From positions 124,001 through 188,000 of the forward strand of contig NZ_JTLD01000014.1 of the NCBI RefSeq assembly GCF_000798815.1: a stretch of DNA of 64,000 nucleotides. Direction: 5' to 3'. Both the position numbers and the translations under genes were made by a program. Each line of letters begins with the position of its first letter. Within the stretch, counting starts at the first letter, position 1. The notes under the pieces are model-generated. The model was not told the origin of the DNA. It ran no database searches and worked only from the letters and a program-made list of their open reading frames with translations. Below are positions 37,687 through 45,860 of this stretch, in pieces. The stretch comes from Alistipes sp. ZOR0009 (GTDB lineage: Bacteria > Bacteroidota > Bacteroidia > Bacteroidales > ZOR0009).

Positions 37687-38084
37687 GGGTTTGCAACGAT
37701 GCAAGTAGGCAAAAGAGGGGCGGTAGCACCATTTGCAACGTTGCAAATGGGTAAATGGATGGCCAACGGGCCATTTGCAACGGTTCAAATGGATAAACTC
37801 TGACAAAATATCCGTTTGCAACAATGCAAATAGGTAAAATGGAGGCAAAAGCACGATTTGCAACGTTGCAAATCGAAAAACGGAGGCGGTTGCGCCATTT
37901 GCAACGTTGCAAATGGGTAAATAGGTAGCCAACGGGCTATTTGCAACAGAGTAAATGGCCAATTCATGACAAAATGTCTACTTGCAACGGTGTAGGTAGG
38001 TAAAAAGAAGGAGCAAGGTACTCTTGCAACGCTGCTTAAGGGTAAAAGTGATGTAGTAGGTCTGATTTGCATCTCATATTGAGG
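37687..38084 (+). repeat. Array of about nine RNA-like hairpins, 41-42 bp period
   Basis: Each unit has an 8-nt arm, a 6-nt loop of form AACRNT and an 8-nt arm. Unit starts are 37687, 37729, 37771, 37812, 37854, 37895, 37937, 37978 and 38020, plus a decayed tenth near 38063. Arms covary: CCATTTGC/GCAAATGG at 37729 and 37895, CGATTTGC/GCAAATCG at 37854, CTATTTGC/GTAAATGG at 37937, CTACTTGC/GTAGGTAG at 37978. Seven imperfect pairs are G-U on the plus strand and only one would be G-U on the minus strand, so a plus-strand RNA is favoured. Linkers of about 20 nt share GGTAAA-like sequence. The alternating period rules out a coding repeat. Confidence 0.75.
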
Positions 38085-38551
38085 TAAAACAGCTATTTAT
38101 ATAGTAAGACGTTGGTTAGTCTCGGTTAAGGAATTTCTTTTTTTGTAGATCCGGCATCGGTAGTACGTTCCGAACGGGGGAGCCGGAGATTTCCATTAAA
38201 GGTGATTCTACATGGCGAAGGGCTTTGTTGCAGAAGGCTCCTTCTGCCTGGGCTACCGCTAAACCGTAGGGCTTGGCGCATGCCGCCGCATCGCTAGCCG
38301 TTATGGTCTTACTGGGTATAAACTTTTAATTGTCGAGCTTGTGCTATGGCTTCTAATGTACGGTTAGCTGATGTTGGCCTTACGGCCAGCTTACCATTTC
38401 TTCTCTACGAGGAAATTTGCTCCATAGGCTGCCACGTGTATCCTACACGTAGGTGCAGGCGCCATGTAAAAGGGCTTATGCCGCTTTCGTTTGCAACTTT
38501 GTTCCCATTGTATACCATTCTTTTTGTATTCATCTTTTTAAAACGTGACGA
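38085..38551. other. Gap between hairpin array and the unknown gene
   Basis: No gene supported. It holds a hairpin at 38230-38247 with GCAGAAGG and CCTTCTGC arms and one isolated TTTGCAAC sequence at 38490 like those in the array. Confidence 0.4.
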
Positions 38552-39298
38552 ATGAATAAATTCCAGTCGTTTTTACGTAAATGCTTGCTAAACTCCCTGG
38601 TGGGTTTTAATAAGGACCTTAGAGGCATCCTTAAAGCAGCAAATCTTCCCGAGCTGGAAGCATCTAACGCATACAAGAGGTATCTGGATGTTTCCATGTT
38701 ACTAGACGAAGGGCACATGCAGGCCCGTAAGAATCCGTTTACTGTGAAGTTGGGCGCCAATGTTCGCGCACGCAGTAAATCGTACCATGCTATAAATTTT
38801 GCCATTAAAAGCAATCTTAACTCTAATATTGATGCTGAACGAAATGCGGCTACCCTGCTTAATATGCTATTTTTGAGGTATAGCCCCGAGTTCTCCAGAA
38901 CGTCGTACAGCGGTGCAACAGGTATGATAGCCAGCTTTATTCAGGAGCTAAAGCAGAAGCAGAATGTGGATGCGATAGCTGTTCTGAAGTTGGAAAACAA
39001 GGTTCAGCAGCTCCTCGACGACGATGCCAGCTGCGAGGCTAGCTACCTTCAGTGTATTGCTAAGAATATGGAGCAGGACGAGCACGTATCGGCCTCCAGC
39101 ATTCGTAACAACTTTATTACAGCAGCTCGTAACGTTATCACCTTTATAGAGACGCAGGCTAGCGAGGACAAAAGCGGTAAGTGGGTCGAGCTGAATGGTA
39201 AGGTAGCTATTCATAATGCTAAGTTCGAAAGGGCAGAGGCTGTTCGTCAGGCTAACCTTAAGAAAAAACGTGAGGAAAAGAAAAAGCGATCTATGTGA
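38552..39298 (+). CDS. Uncharacterised helical protein, possibly DUF6261-like
   Basis: A 248-residue soluble protein with no signal peptide and no membrane segment. It is predicted almost wholly helical, with RARSKSYHAINFAIKSNLNS, ERNAATLLNMLFLRY and GMIASFIQELKQ in the middle and a very basic tail (NLKKKREEKKKRSM). This pattern resembles the Bacteroidota family DUF6261, whose function is unknown; the match is by eye only. It is a single gene with its own terminator, and the nearest upstream feature is the hairpin array ending 470 bases before it. A nucleic-acid contact through the basic tail is conceivable but unproven. Confidence 0.65.
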   Translation: MNKFQSFLRKCLLNSLVGFNKDLRGILKAANLPELEASNAYKRYLDVSMLLDEGHMQARKNPFTVKLGANVRARSKSYHAINFAIKSNLNSNIDAERNAATLLNMLFLRYSPEFSRTSYSGATGMIASFIQELKQKQNVDAIAVLKLENKVQQLLDDDASCEASYLQCIAKNMEQDEHVSASSIRNNFITAARNVITFIETQASEDKSGKWVELNGKVAIHNAKFERAEAVRQANLKKKREEKKKRSM

Positions 39299-39328
39299 AC
39301 AAGATGTTATGCAATGGGGACTTAGGAA

Positions 39329-39353
39329 GAGGGGGGCTTTGCCCCCTTTTTTA
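39329..39353 (+). terminator. Terminator after the unknown helical gene
   Basis: Stem GGGGGC paired with GCCCCC, a short loop and a T-run, about 30 bases after the stop. Confidence 0.8.
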
Positions 39354-39442
39354 CGTTGAAGGTGGTGCTGCAGGAGGTTGGCTACCTGCTTTGGTGCTCG
39401 AATGCCGCCTTTTACGGATTGGGAGAGTAAATCCACTTGGTG

Positions 39443-39589
39443 ATGGGGTACTGCCGATTAATTGAAAAGGGGGATGTACTAAAGAGGGGCTTGGCATGGC
39501 AGACCGTTGCCATTACAATAGCGCAGAAACTGTATTTGTTCTTTATGCTTCTGCCTTTTTGGTGGCTACTTGTGGGGAGTAGGGTGTAA
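39443..39589 (+). CDS. Possible 48-residue single-span membrane peptide
   Basis: ATG to TAA frame in an otherwise empty 414-base gap. The product starts with a basic, soluble part (MGYCRLIEKGDVLKRG) and ends in one strongly hydrophobic stretch (AITIAQKLYLFFMLLPFWWL). No family is recognised, and no ribosome-binding site or promoter is clear. Part of the DNA is similar to the gap at 40930-41025 on the other side of the neighbouring lipoprotein gene (shared TGGCAGACCGTT and TTTGGTGCTCG). It may be a relic or a chance frame. Confidence 0.2.
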   Translation: MGYCRLIEKGDVLKRGLAWQTVAITIAQKLYLFFMLLPFWWLLVGSRV

Positions 39590-39712
39590 CTAGTCTCCTT
39601 TTACTACCCCTATACCTAAACCGTAGGATGTACAGGTGTAGGCGATAGGGGAGCTAGGGCGTGTGTGGTATCTGCAGATATTGCCATGCTAGCAGCTTAC
39701 CATCTTTTTTTG

Positions 39713-40801
39713 CTACTCGAATTGAGCCTTTCTGCGAAGCTCCTCTATAAAGGCGGTGCCTATCCAGTAGATGTCGGTATTACCATTTTGTGGCGAGCGG
39801 TAAAAGCGGTCGATACTTTCGGCGCTTAGCTCATCTATGTGGTTGCTACCTCTGCGTGCCGACATAAAAAAGAGGTACTTTCCATCGGGTGATAGCGAGG
39901 CCGACCACTCCTTCCCATCGTCGCTGTTTACCTTGTTGCCCATGTTTATTGGCTTACTCCACCTGTCTAGCGAATCTCTAAATACGATGTAGTAGTCGGT
40001 ACCTCCGTAGCTGTCGGGCATGCCAAAGGCGGGTACAATAATGTAGCTTTCGTCTGGGGCTACGAGCGCATTAAATCGGCCTTTACCCATGTTGACATTA
40101 GGACTCAGCTTTTCGGGTTGCAGGTAACGGCCATTAACGTAGCGCGAGCGGTATATGTACTCGTCTTTTGCTGCAGTGTCTAAATGGGTAAAGTAGATGG
40201 TGCCATCTGCAGTTACCGATGGGAAGAACTCCCTGCTGCTGGTATTTACAGGTGCCCCAATGTTGGTTGGTTGTTCCCATTGTCCGTCCTTTTTATCCGA
40301 TACCCATATATCAAAGTTCTCCTCCTTGCTGGTACCTGTCGGTTTGTTCGAGGCAAAGTACAACCTGCTACCATCTGGTGAAAGATGAGGCTCTAGGTAT
40401 TTGTATGCTGCATCCCTACAGAAGGGAAGAACCTCCGGCTTTGTCCATTTTCCGTTTGTTTGGGTGGTGTGGAGGATGGCGTTATACCTAAAGCCGCCCA
40501 CCTCGCGGCAAAAGAAGAGCTCCTTACCATCGGGGGCTACTACCAAGTCGCGCTCGTTTGCACCTGTCGACACTAAATGCGGGGCAAAAAGCAGGGCGCT
40601 ATCAGTTGGGGTATGCTCGCCAAGATAATCGCCCCGTTGTATCGATGGGTTGCCCAAGCTGCTGGGCATGCTGGTACAGGAGGCGAGGCAAAATATCAGA
40701 ATAGGCAGCAGTAGCATTGCCGAAAATGGCGCAATCTTGGTCGTTGCCCGTGCTGTGCTATGGCTACAGGGGGCGATGGTACGAATAGGGTAGGCTTTCA
40801 T
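39713..40801 (-). CDS. PD40/WD40-like beta-propeller lipoprotein
   Basis: A 362-residue protein with a lipobox (LIFCLASC) and a beta-propeller built from TolB-type PD40 repeats: VVAPDGKELFFCR, LSPDGSRLYFAS, VTADGTIYFTH, VAPDESYIIVPA, LSPDGKYLFFMS. The repeats are spread over most of the mature protein. Such lipoproteins are common in Bacteroidota and may bind glycans or peptides; no catalytic residues are recognised. The start is uncertain: 40801 gives a long basic n-region, whereas an internal ATG at 40717 starts directly at the hydrophobic segment. It stands alone on the minus strand. Confidence 0.7.
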   Translation of the reverse strand: MKAYPIRTIAPCSHSTARATTKIAPFSAMLLLPILIFCLASCTSMPSSLGNPSIQRGDYLGEHTPTDSALLFAPHLVSTGANERDLVVAPDGKELFFCREVGGFRYNAILHTTQTNGKWTKPEVLPFCRDAAYKYLEPHLSPDGSRLYFASNKPTGTSKEENFDIWVSDKKDGQWEQPTNIGAPVNTSSREFFPSVTADGTIYFTHLDTAAKDEYIYRSRYVNGRYLQPEKLSPNVNMGKGRFNALVAPDESYIIVPAFGMPDSYGGTDYYIVFRDSLDRWSKPINMGNKVNSDDGKEWSASLSPDGKYLFFMSARRGSNHIDELSAESIDRFYRSPQNGNTDIYWIGTAFIEELRRKAQFE

Positions 40802-41370
40802 TGGTTGATAGTTAGTGGGCAACAATTTGTTTTATTTAGTACTTAACGAGTGCATGGCACCTGCCAGCGCTTACATGTTGGGTACTGTCACGTTTTGAAA
40901 GATGGTCGCCTCTCCATGCAGTGCTGCGCTGCCGCATAAGGTGCTTCTATCTTTGCGAGGTTGGCAGACCGTTACTATGCCGCTATGGTTTTGGTGCTCG
41001 CTCTGGCTACTTTATATTTTACGAAACCTTCAAACCTGTAGGTTTACTTACTCCCTAAAGCTACAAGCAATTTTTAATAAACAAAACAGCCACACAAGTT
41101 GAATTTACACGTCTATTTTTCATCGTTTTATAGGCCGCAATTCAAATTAAGTAGCTACCTTTACTCTCTCTAAAAACGTTGGATGTTTAATTTAAAGAAG
41201 GATTTGGTGAGGTAAATAACCTTTGGTGTTCTGCCAAGGTTATCCCCTAGTTAGGCTCTGGCATATTTTGCCCGAGTTCTTTTCATGTCCATATCTTTCA
41301 TAGCTTGAGGCTAAAAAGGGGGCTACATCAAATCCCTGTGCTTCGAGTTCGACTTTTAAAATTAAATATC
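40802..41370. other. Divergent intergenic region
   Basis: No gene supported. It should contain the promoters of the PD40 lipoprotein (-) and the methyltransferase (+). The 66-codon plus-strand frame at 40902 has no family features. No operator was recognised. Confidence 0.4.
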
Positions 41371-42153
41371 ATGAGTAACGAAAATAAATCAATTCACGAG
41401 TTCGATTTCAGCCTAATCTGCGAATACTTTTCGAGTATAGAGCGTCAAGGGCCCGGCAGTCCGGAGGTTACCGTTAAGGCATTAAGCTTTATAGATGGCT
41501 TAACGCCCCAATCGCGCATTGCGGATGTTGGTTGTGGTACAGGTGGTCAAACCATTGTACTTGCGCAGAATGCCCCGGGTAGCATAGTCGGGATCGATCT
41601 TTTTCCCCTATTTGTAGATGGGCTCAACGCTAACGCCCGTAGGATGGGGCTAGATAGTCGGGTAACCGGTGCTGTTGGCAACATGGATAGCCTTCCTTTT
41701 GGCGATGGCGAGCTCGACTTAATATGGTCGGAAGGAGCAATCTACAACATTGGCTTTGAGCGCGGATTGAACGAGTGGCGACGTTTTCTTAAGGTAGGTG
41801 GCTACATTGCCGTTACGGAGGCATCGTGGTTTACTAACGAGCGTCCCGATGAGATTAACCAGTTTTGGCTCGATGCCTACCCTGAGATAGATACCATTTC
41901 GAATAAGCTTGCTCAGATGGAGCGTGCTGGCTATACGCCAGTAGCCTGCTTTACGCTGCCCGAAAGCTGCTGGATAGAGCATTTTTATGTTCCTCAGGCA
42001 GCAATGCAGCCCGACTTTTTGCGTAGACACCAAGGGAATAAGACCGCAGAGGATCTTGTTGCCAACGAACGCCGCGAGGCCGAGCTCTACCATAAGTATA
42101 AGGAGTTTTATGGCTACGTATTTTATATTGGTAAGGTAAACTTTTTGGGTTAG
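41371..42153 (+). CDS. Class I SAM-dependent methyltransferase
   Basis: A 260-residue cytoplasmic methyltransferase with a Rossmann fold. Motif I is [12 protein letters not shown] near residue 53, followed by [14 protein letters not shown], the post-I acidic residue, motif [21 protein letters not shown] and the motif III-like [15 protein letters not shown]. This places it in the UbiE/methyltransferase-11 group; the C-terminal half ([19 protein letters not shown]) is typical of Bacteroidota and Firmicutes small-molecule methyltransferases of unknown substrate. The start at 41371 gives [13 protein letters not shown]; the longer frame adds an improbable basic leader. Single gene with a strong terminator downstream. 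Confidence 0.85.
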   Translation: MSNENKSIHEFDFSLICEYFSSIERQGPGSPEVTVKALSFIDGLTPQSRIADVGCGTGGQTIVLAQNAPGSIVGIDLFPLFVDGLNANARRMGLDSRVTGAVGNMDSLPFGDGELDLIWSEGAIYNIGFERGLNEWRRFLKVGGYIAVTEASWFTNERPDEINQFWLDAYPEIDTISNKLAQMERAGYTPVACFTLPESCWIEHFYVPQAAMQPDFLRRHQGNKTAEDLVANERREAELYHKYKEFYGYVFYIGKVNFLG

Positions 42154-42604
42154 GTGCTTTGTATAGCAATGGTGGTTGGCCGAAGGTCCGCTATAGGGTG
42201 CTGTAGTGAGGGGATTATTCTATCCGACTAGTAGGGTGAAGTTAATTTTTCGAAATATACCCTACTCGTAGGACGGCAGATTGCTGATGCCAACCCAAGC
42301 CATACCGTATTTATAGGAAAGGTTTGCTTCCGAAATACCGGAAGCAAACCTTTCGTTTATGGAATTATTAATGGTTATAGTGCTTTTGTTATCAGTTTAT
42401 TACAAATGTAGTGTGTGCCTGTTTTTGTTGCCGCTGATGGTGCCAGAACGAGCTTCGTGGTCGTTTAAGCTATCGTTGTACTGCTTTATGGATATCGCTG
42501 CTTGGCCTGCCATCCTATTTCCCTAATAGGTGGCGGTTGTGGCTCATATTTCAAATTATTATACCTTTAAGGGCAATTTAAACACTACTTTTAAGCACAT
42601 AACC
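42154..42604. other. Gap between the methyltransferase and the second GH92 gene
   Basis: Apart from the terminator at 42317, no gene, repeat or operator is recognised in these 451 bases. The GH92 promoter should lie near its 3' end. Confidence 0.4.
42317..42359 (+). terminator. Strong 15-bp hairpin after the methyltransferase
   Basis: Perfect arms GAAAGGTTTGCTTCC and GGAAGCAAACCTTTC with an 8-nt loop, followed by a weak T-tract. It is 160 bases after the methyltransferase stop. Confidence 0.7.
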
Positions 42605-44875
42605 ATGAAGAAAGCAGCTATTGCGCTTCTGCTATCCCTTTCTTTAACAGAGATAAGCGGATCGGCATTTGCACAGGAGCCCATCTCGTACGTTAACACG
42701 CTGATGGGAACCGAATCGACCTACCAGTTCTCTAATGGGAATACCTATCCTGCGGTGGCTGTCCCTTGGGGGATGAACTTTTGGAGCCCACAAACCGGAG
42801 ATAATAGAAGTGGATGGATGTACTCCTACAACGATAAGGAGATCCGTGGGTTTCGTCAAACGCACCAGCCAAGTCCTTGGATTAACGACTACGGAACATT
42901 CGCCATCATGCCCATCTCGGGCGACCTAAAGATGGTTGCCAAAGAGCGCGGCGCAACCTACAAGCAGGCCAACCAGCTTGCACAACCCAACTACTACAGG
43001 GTAACCTTCGATAATGGAACTACCACCGAGCTTACAGCAACCTCGCGCGGCTCTATATTCAGCATTCGTTTTGCTCCAGGGCAAAAGAAGTATGTGGTGG
43101 TTGATGCCTACGATGGCGGAAGTGCCATTTCCATCAGCAAGGATCGTAGACGCATTACCGGCTACGTAAAAAATAATAGCGGCGGTGTTCCTGCCAACTT
43201 TGCCAACTACTTTGTTATCGAATTCGACAAGCCAATCCTTGCTTGCGGAACCTCTGCCGATGATGTGCTTGCCGATGGTAAGCTTTCAGCCGAGGCCGCT
43301 AAGACGGCAGCCTACATTCAACCCGATGTAAAGGATGGCGAGGTGCTAACCGTTCGTGTGGCATCGTCGTTTATCTCGCCCGAGCAGGCGGAGCTCAACT
43401 TTAAGAAGGAGGTGGCCAACAAGTCGTTTGAGAACGTAAGGAAGGAGGCCTCCGATAAGTGGAACTCGCTAATGGGACGCATTAAGGTGGAAGGCGGAAG
43501 CAACGAGCAGCTTAGAACGTTCTACTCCTGCCTGTACAGGGTGCTGCTATTCCCTCGCGAATTCTACGAGTTTGATGCTGCAGGAATGCCTACCTACTAT
43601 AGCCCCTACGATGGTAAGATTCATAGCGGTTACATGTATACCGACAACGGCTTTTGGGATACCTTCCGTGCCGTTCACCCGCTATTTACCCTTGTTTACC
43701 CCGAAGTATCGGAAAGAATTATGCAGTCGTTGGTTAATGTGTACAACGAGAGCGGCTTTTTACCCGAGTGGGCAAGTCCAGGCCATCGCGGCTGTATGAT
43801 TGGAAACAACTCCCTTTCGCTAATCACCGATGCTTGGATGAAGGGCATCCGCAACTTCGATGCGAATAAGGCGTTGGAGGCAATGGTACATCAGGCTACC
43901 ACCGAAAATGAAATTCATTCGGTAGGTCGCCACGGAGCGCCTGCCTACTTTAAGCTAGGATACGTTCCCTACCCAGATTATAACGAGTCTACCGCCAAAA
44001 CATTAGAGTACGCCTATGCCGACTGGTGCTTGTCTCAGTTTGCCGCATCGCTTGGCAAGAAGGATATCAGCAAGCGTTTCGAAAAGAGCAGCTACAGCTA
44101 CCGAAATGTTTTTGATACCAAGCTAGGTTTTGTAAGAGGCAAGGATAAGAATGGAAAATGGATAGAACCATTTGATGCCGTAGAGTGGGGTGGACCATTT
44201 ACCGAAGGTAGCTCGTGGCATTGGACTTGGAGCGTAATGCACAACGTGGAGGATTTGTCGAAGCTATTTGGCGGACATGAAGCTATGGGCAAACGTCTGG
44301 ACTCCTTGTTTACCGCTCCTAATACCTACAAGGTGGGAACCTACGGTTTTGTAATCCACGAGATTGCCGAAATGGTTGCGTTGAATATGGGACAGTACGC
44401 GCATGGTAACCAACCCATACAGCACGCCATTTATCTGTACAACCACGTAGGACAACCTTGGAAGGCGCAATACCACCTCCGCGATGTAATGGCTAAGCTG
44501 TACAATGCAGGAAGTAGGGGGTACTGTGGCGATGAGGATAACGGACAAACTTCGGCTTGGTACGTATTTACCGCAATGGGATTCTACCCTGTAACACCAG
44601 GTAAGCCAGAGTACGTTATGGGTTCTCCTTTATTTAGGAAGATGACCCTAAGCCTTTCTAACGGCAAGAAATTTGTTGTTGAGGCCGACAATAATAGCAA
44701 TGCCAACGTTTATATCGAATCGGCGCAGCTTAAGGGTAAGACCTTTACCAAAAACTTCCTAACCCACAAGCAGATTGTGGATGGAGGAACCTTAAAGGTA
44801 AAGATGTCGAGCAAGCCTAATAAGGCTAGAGGAACAAAAGTTTCCGACTTACCGTATTCGTTAGATAAGAAATAG
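42605..44875 (+). CDS. GH92 alpha-mannosidase (exported)
   Basis: A 756-residue exo-alpha-mannosidase with a type I signal peptide ending SGSAFAQ. The family start is SYVNTLMGTESTYQFSNGNTYPA; the catalytic part holds WDTFRAVHPLF, SPGHRGCMIGNNS, TEGSSWHWTW (probable general-acid Glu), GNQPIQH and GDEDNGQTSAWY. GNQPIQH, in place of GNEPSHH in the 34873 gene, and the SPGH segment, in place of GGNE, mark a different GH92 subgroup, so a different linkage preference is likely. The start at 42605 was chosen for the signal peptide; 25 upstream codons in the frame are untypical. It lies just before the sigma/anti-sigma pair of the N-glycan-type locus but is terminated separately. Confidence 0.92.
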   Translation: MKKAAIALLLSLSLTEISGSAFAQEPISYVNTLMGTESTYQFSNGNTYPAVAVPWGMNFWSPQTGDNRSGWMYSYNDKEIRGFRQTHQPSPWINDYGTFAIMPISGDLKMVAKERGATYKQANQLAQPNYYRVTFDNGTTTELTATSRGSIFSIRFAPGQKKYVVVDAYDGGSAISISKDRRRITGYVKNNSGGVPANFANYFVIEFDKPILACGTSADDVLADGKLSAEAAKTAAYIQPDVKDGEVLTVRVASSFISPEQAELNFKKEVANKSFENVRKEASDKWNSLMGRIKVEGGSNEQLRTFYSCLYRVLLFPREFYEFDAAGMPTYYSPYDGKIHSGYMYTDNGFWDTFRAVHPLFTLVYPEVSERIMQSLVNVYNESGFLPEWASPGHRGCMIGNNSLSLITDAWMKGIRNFDANKALEAMVHQATTENEIHSVGRHGAPAYFKLGYVPYPDYNESTAKTLEYAYADWCLSQFAASLGKKDISKRFEKSSYSYRNVFDTKLGFVRGKDKNGKWIEPFDAVEWGGPFTEGSSWHWTWSVMHNVEDLSKLFGGHEAMGKRLDSLFTAPNTYKVGTYGFVIHEIAEMVALNMGQYAHGNQPIQHAIYLYNHVGQPWKAQYHLRDVMAKLYNAGSRGYCGDEDNGQTSAWYVFTAMGFYPVTPGKPEYVMGSPLFRKMTLSLSNGKKFVVEADNNSNANVYIESAQLKGKTFTKNFLTHKQIVDGGTLKVKMSSKPNKARGTKVSDLPYSLDKK

Positions 44876-44878
44876 CAA

Positions 44879-44909
44879 AAAGGGAGGCTTCGGTCTCCCT
44901 TTCTTTTTT
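44879..44909 (+). terminator. Terminator after the second GH92 gene
   Basis: Stem AAAGGGAG paired with CTCCCTTT, an 8-nt loop and a T-run, 4 bases after the stop. Confidence 0.85.
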
Positions 44910-45095
44910 AGCATAGCTGTATTGGCAGCGACCGCTGCTTGCAGATTCGCTCCTTAAAACGCCAGCGCCTAGGCGAGGATGCGCCCAGCATCCGATTATA
45001 GCGAGTAGAGCGAGGCCTATATTCAATGGTAGATAGGTATGTAAACGATGAAACCCAACAGGTGTTGTTGGCACTATACTTTATGCTTGTAGCAG

Positions 45096-45689
45096 CTATA
45101 GCTTGATGATTCCAAGTGCAACCATAATTGGGAGGTAATCTTTAAGCTCCGAGCGGAGAATCTTAAGCACTTGGCCTATGTGGTAGTTTACGAGTTGAGG
45201 CGATACGTTCAGCTTTTCGGCAATCTCCTTGTGGGTGAGGTTATCGTTACGGTGCATTTCGTAGGTACGCCGGAAATCTTCGGGCACCTTTTTTAGCGCC
45301 TCCTGGTATAGCTCAAAGAGCTCCGTTTCTAGGTAAAAATCGGGAGATTCAAATTTGGATGCGAACTTGTCAACAATTTCCTGATGTACTTTTTGCTTTA
45401 CTTTGTAGTGCGATATTTTGTTGAGCGATTTATTCTTGACGATGGTAAATAGTAGGGTTTTGAGGTTAAGCTCTGCAATTAGCTTATCCCTATTTTCCCA
45501 AAGCCAAATCATGGAGTCTTGTACAACCTCCTCGGCATCATCTTTACATAAGTATTGGCAAGAGAAGGCGTATAACTTTTGAAAATAGTACCGGTATACC
45601 GCATCAAAACTCTCCTCGTCGCCATTTTTTAGCATTTCGACGATTTTCCGATTGTCGGTGTTATCCTTTGATAGGGTATTGGCTACCAT
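45096..45689 (-). CDS. ECF-type RNA polymerase sigma factor
   Basis: A 197-residue sigma-70 family protein of the extracytoplasmic function type. Region 2 covers about residues 28-95 (FDAVYRYYFQKLYAFSCQYL, AEEVVQDSMIWLWENR); region 4 covers about 125-180 with the helix-turn-helix LTHKEIAEKLNVSPQLVNYHIGQVL. It is divergent from the FecR-type anti-sigma gene 171 bases away, the usual Bacteroidota arrangement for glycan loci. It should activate the SusC/SusD operons downstream once the anti-sigma factor receives a signal from an STN-bearing SusC. Confidence 0.9.
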   Translation of the reverse strand: MVANTLSKDNTDNRKIVEMLKNGDEESFDAVYRYYFQKLYAFSCQYLCKDDAEEVVQDSMIWLWENRDKLIAELNLKTLLFTIVKNKSLNKISHYKVKQKVHQEIVDKFASKFESPDFYLETELFELYQEALKKVPEDFRRTYEMHRNDNLTHKEIAEKLNVSPQLVNYHIGQVLKILRSELKDYLPIMVALGIIKL

Positions 45690-45813
45690 ACGGTTTTGCT
45701 TTTTTGTCTATTAACTGTGGTGAAGTTAATTTTGGTACAAAAGAAGGCTAACAAATCATAAAAACAAAACGCTCAAAAATAAAATAGAGTTAATTAACAG
45801 TAGGATGTATTAG

Positions 45814-45821
45814 TATCTTTG
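45814..45821 (+). promoter_or_regulatory. Candidate -7 promoter element of the FecR-type gene
   Basis: TATCTTTG matches TAnnTTTG exactly, 40 bases before the FecR start. The -33 box is not clear, but spacing to the start fits a short leader. Confidence 0.5.
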
Positions 45822-45860
45822 CATTCTGAAATGTATAACTTGTGATTAGTCGAAAATAGT

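Noticed and set aside
37610-38072. Three minus-strand frames of 95-100 codons over the hairpin array
   Set aside because: They exist only because the repeat lacks stops; the alternating 41/42 period shifts the frame, and the peptides show no family, start context or signal.
37687-38084. Hairpin array read as a CRISPR array
   Set aside because: The intervening 20-nt linkers are related to each other rather than unique, the repeats diverge and covary, and no cas gene is present in the window.
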